Source: Paraburkholderia antibiotica (GTDB taxonomy: Bacteria; Pseudomonadota; Gammaproteobacteria; Burkholderiales; Burkholderiaceae). From it: a DNA stretch of 64,000 nt. Shown piece after piece: positions 62,204 through 64,000 of this stretch (position 1 is its first letter; each line of letters opens with the position of its first letter). The notes beneath the pieces were generated by a model. The model had not been told where the DNA came from, ran no database searches, and worked only from the letters and a program-made list of their open reading frames with translations. The position numbers and the translations under genes are program-made. Location: assembly GCF_012927125.1 (NCBI RefSeq), contig NZ_JABBFZ010000014.1:148655-212654 (forward strand), read 5' to 3'.

Positions 62204-63820
62204 ATGCCAAACACGACACCTTCCCGCACGACCGACGCGTTCTCGCACCGCCTGTCCGTGCTCAGCTCAGGCCCACAGCGCGATGCGCTGATACACGGCC
62301 TGCGCGGCATCGAAAAGGAAAGCCTGCGCGTCGCGCACGACGGCCAGCTCGCGATAACGCCGCATCCGCGCGCGCTCGGCTCGGCGCTCACGCATCCGTC
62401 GCTGACGACCGACTACTCCGAAGCACTGCTGGAGCTGATCACGCCGGCCGAACAGGACGTCGCCGAGACGCTCGCGCAACTCGACGTGCTGCATCGCTTC
62501 GTCTACGCGGAACTGGGCGACGAGATCCTGTGGAACAACTCGATGCCGGGCCTGTTGCCCGCCACCGACGACGGCATTCCGATCGCGAACTACGGCACCT
62601 CGAACATCGGCAAGCTCAAGCACGTGTACCGGATCGGTCTCGCGCTGCGCTATGGCCGCACGATGCAGTGCATCGCCGGCATCCACTACAACTATTCGCT
62701 GAACGAAGAAGTGTGGCGGCGGCTGCACGCGGATGAGCAGGCCACCGCGAATGCCGTCGATTTCCAGTCCGACCGCTACCTCGCGCTGATCCGCAACTTC
62801 CGCCGCACGAACTGGTTGCTGATGTATCTGTTCGGCGCGTCGCCGGCGCTCGACCGGCGCTTCCTGCGCGATCGCCAGCACACGCTCGACACCTTCGACG
62901 CCGACACGCTGTATCGCCCGTACGCGACGAGCCTGCGTATGAGCGATCTCGGCTATTCGAACACCACCGCGCAAGCCGCGCTGCACGCCGACTACGACAC
63001 GCTGCCGGGTTATCTCGACGCGCTCGCGAAGGCGGTGAGCCAGCCGTTTCCGGCCTACGAGCAGATCGGCACGCAACGCGACGGCGAGTGGGTGCAGATC
63101 AACACCAACGTGCTGCAGATCGAAAACGAGTTCTACTCGACGATCCGGCCGAAGCGCGTCACCTATCCGGGCGAGCGACCGCTGCATGCGCTCGCGGCAC
63201 GCGGCGTGCAATACGTCGAAGTGCGCTGCATGGATATCGATCCGTTCGAGCCGAGCGGCATTTCGCTCGAGACCTCGCGCTTTCTCGATGCCTACCTGCT
63301 CGTCTGCGCGCTCGACGACAGCGCGCCGCTGCCGCCGGCTGCGTACTGCGAAGCGAACCAGAACTTCGGCCGCGTGACGATGGAAGGCCGCAAGCCGGGC
63401 CTCGAACTGAGCCGCGACGGCAAGCCGGTTGCGATGCTCGAATGGGCCGACGAATTGCTGGTGAAGATCGACGCCGCAGCCGCCGTGCTCGACAGTCTGC
63501 ACGGTGGCGACGCGCATGCGCGCTCGGTGGCGGTGCAACGCGCGAAGCTCGCGGACGTGTCGTTGACGCCGTCGGCGCGCGTGCTGCAAATGATGCGCGA
63601 CAAGCAGCAGAGTTTTCTCGCGTTCGGCCTCGCGCAAAGCGAAGCGCACGCCGCGTACTTCCGCGCGCGTCCGCTCGATGCCGCACAAAGTCAGGCATTC
63701 GCCGCGCTGGCGGTGCAATCGCTCGACGAACAGGCCAGGCTCGAACGCGAGGAAGTCGGTTCGTTCGATGCGTTCGTGGCTGCATATCGCGCGTATACGC
63801 TGAATCGTTTCAGCGTCTGA
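62204..63820 (+). CDS. gshA: Glutamate-cysteine ligase GshA
   Basis: 538 aa, first enzyme of glutathione synthesis. E. coli-type family: GLRGIEKESLRVAHDGQLA, LTTDYSEALLELITPAEQD, LWNNSMPGLLP, YRIGLALRYGRTMQCIAGIHYNYSL (shown in parts), VQINTNVLQIENEFYSTIRPKR and YVEVRCMDIDPFEPSGIS are visible. E. coli GshA has 518 residues; the extra length is at the N-terminus. I use the start at 62204 (MPNTTPSRTTDAF); the longer open frame is not supported. Confidence 0.95.
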   Translation: MPNTTPSRTTDAFSHRLSVLSSGPQRDALIHGLRGIEKESLRVAHDGQLAITPHPRALGSALTHPSLTTDYSEALLELITPAEQDVAETLAQLDVLHRFVYAELGDEILWNNSMPGLLPATDDGIPIANYGTSNIGKLKHVYRIGLALRYGRTMQCIAGIHYNYSLNEEVWRRLHADEQATANAVDFQSDRYLALIRNFRRTNWLLMYLFGASPALDRRFLRDRQHTLDTFDADTLYRPYATSLRMSDLGYSNTTAQAALHADYDTLPGYLDALAKAVSQPFPAYEQIGTQRDGEWVQINTNVLQIENEFYSTIRPKRVTYPGERPLHALAARGVQYVEVRCMDIDPFEPSGISLETSRFLDAYLLVCALDDSAPLPPAAYCEANQNFGRVTMEGRKPGLELSRDGKPVAMLEWADELLVKIDAAAAVLDSLHGGDAHARSVAVQRAKLADVSLTPSARVLQMMRDKQQSFLAFGLAQSEAHAAYFRARPLDAAQSQAFAALAVQSLDEQARLEREEVGSFDAFVAAYRAYTLNRFSV

Positions 63821-63873
63821 GCGCGCTTCAGGCGCGTGCATCGCGTTGGCATATGTGGAAAAGCGGCCTGGAT

Positions 63874-64000
63874 TGAACTGCACCCCAAAAGTTGGACACT
63901 GATCCAACCTTTGGGGTGTTTTTCATGGCGAAGTACGACGAACGGTTCAAGCAGCGGTTGGTAGACGCATATTTGCAAGGCGAGAGTGGGATTAAAGCGT
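63874..64000 (+). mobile_element. Left end of an IS3-family (IS150-group) element, cut by the window edge
   Basis: The sequence from 63874 starts TGAACTGCACCCC and includes a long imperfect hairpin around CACCCCAAAAGTTGGA / TCCAACCTTTGGGGTG, as in IS150-type ends. A transposase orfA begins 51 nt inside. Confidence 0.8.
63925..64000 (+). CDS. IS3-family transposase OrfA, N-terminal fragment
   Basis: About 25 residues (MAKYDERFKQRLVDAYLQGE, then SGIKA) in the HTH of IS150-group orfA. The rest lies outside the window. Confidence 0.8.
   Translation, partial: MAKYDERFKQRLVDAYLQGESGIKA

Overview
The window is a GC-rich chromosomal segment from a Burkholderia-type betaproteobacterium, most likely Paraburkholderia or Burkholderia sensu lato. 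The evidence is the gene order gyrB-dnaN-dnaA / rpmH-rnpA-yidD-yidC-mnmE, the wsp cluster, Burkholderia-like protein sequences, and long GC-driven antisense open frames that carry no signal. It sits close to the main chromosomal replication genes.

Region by region. 0-11 kb: the start of an amino-acid ABC binding protein (cut by the window edge), a PLP aminotransferase, dbpA with a small zinc-ribbon gene, a divergent cadR/cadA metal-efflux pair with a typical MerR-type 19-bp-spacer promoter, eutBC, and an AraC/GyrI-type regulator. 11.0-11.4 kb: a gene-free stretch with two perfect DnaA boxes beside an AT-rich run. 11.4-16.3 kb: an RNA-repair locus. It has the sigma-54 activator rtcR, a divergent -24/-12 promoter, a leader of about 500 nt with two tRNA-shaped RNA elements and GNRA hairpins, then a slipin and the RNA ligase rtcB. 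The locus is cut off by an IS3-family insertion. 17.5-25.5 kb: a lower-GC island encoding a GIY-YIG nuclease-like protein, a C5 DNA methyltransferase, a GHKL/MORC-like ATPase, a Z1-domain ATPase and a PD-(D/E)XK protein, with a LexA-like box in front of the methyltransferase and a tiny Cys-rich protein at its end.

25.7-37.5 kb: the replication and translation core (gyrB, dnaN and dnaA leftward; rpmH, rnpA, yidD, yidC and mnmE rightward). It is interrupted by a roughly 796-bp tandem duplication carrying a CI-like HTH regulator, its operator and the mnmE leader. 37.6-39.8 kb: a tyrosine-recombinase-like protein lacking its catalytic tyrosine, and two small proteins. 40.0-49.2 kb: the complete wspABCDEFR surface-sensing operon, which makes cyclic-di-GMP through WspR. 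49.4-51.3 kb: a HIT protein, a one-TM mini-protein and a secreted small protein. 51.4-58.1 kb: L-arabinose uptake (araFGH), an oxidative-pathway semialdehyde dehydrogenase and a divergent GbpR-like LysR regulator. 58.2-64 kb: yaeQ, a VOC protein, a candidate anti-Shine-Dalgarno sRNA, the alkylation-repair pair ada-alkA, gshA, and the beginning of another IS3-family element.

The least conventional parts are the tRNA-like leader RNAs of the RtcR regulon, the multi-ATPase restriction/defence island next to it, the predicted CU-rich sRNA at 59.4 kb, and the duplicated regulator in front of mnmE.
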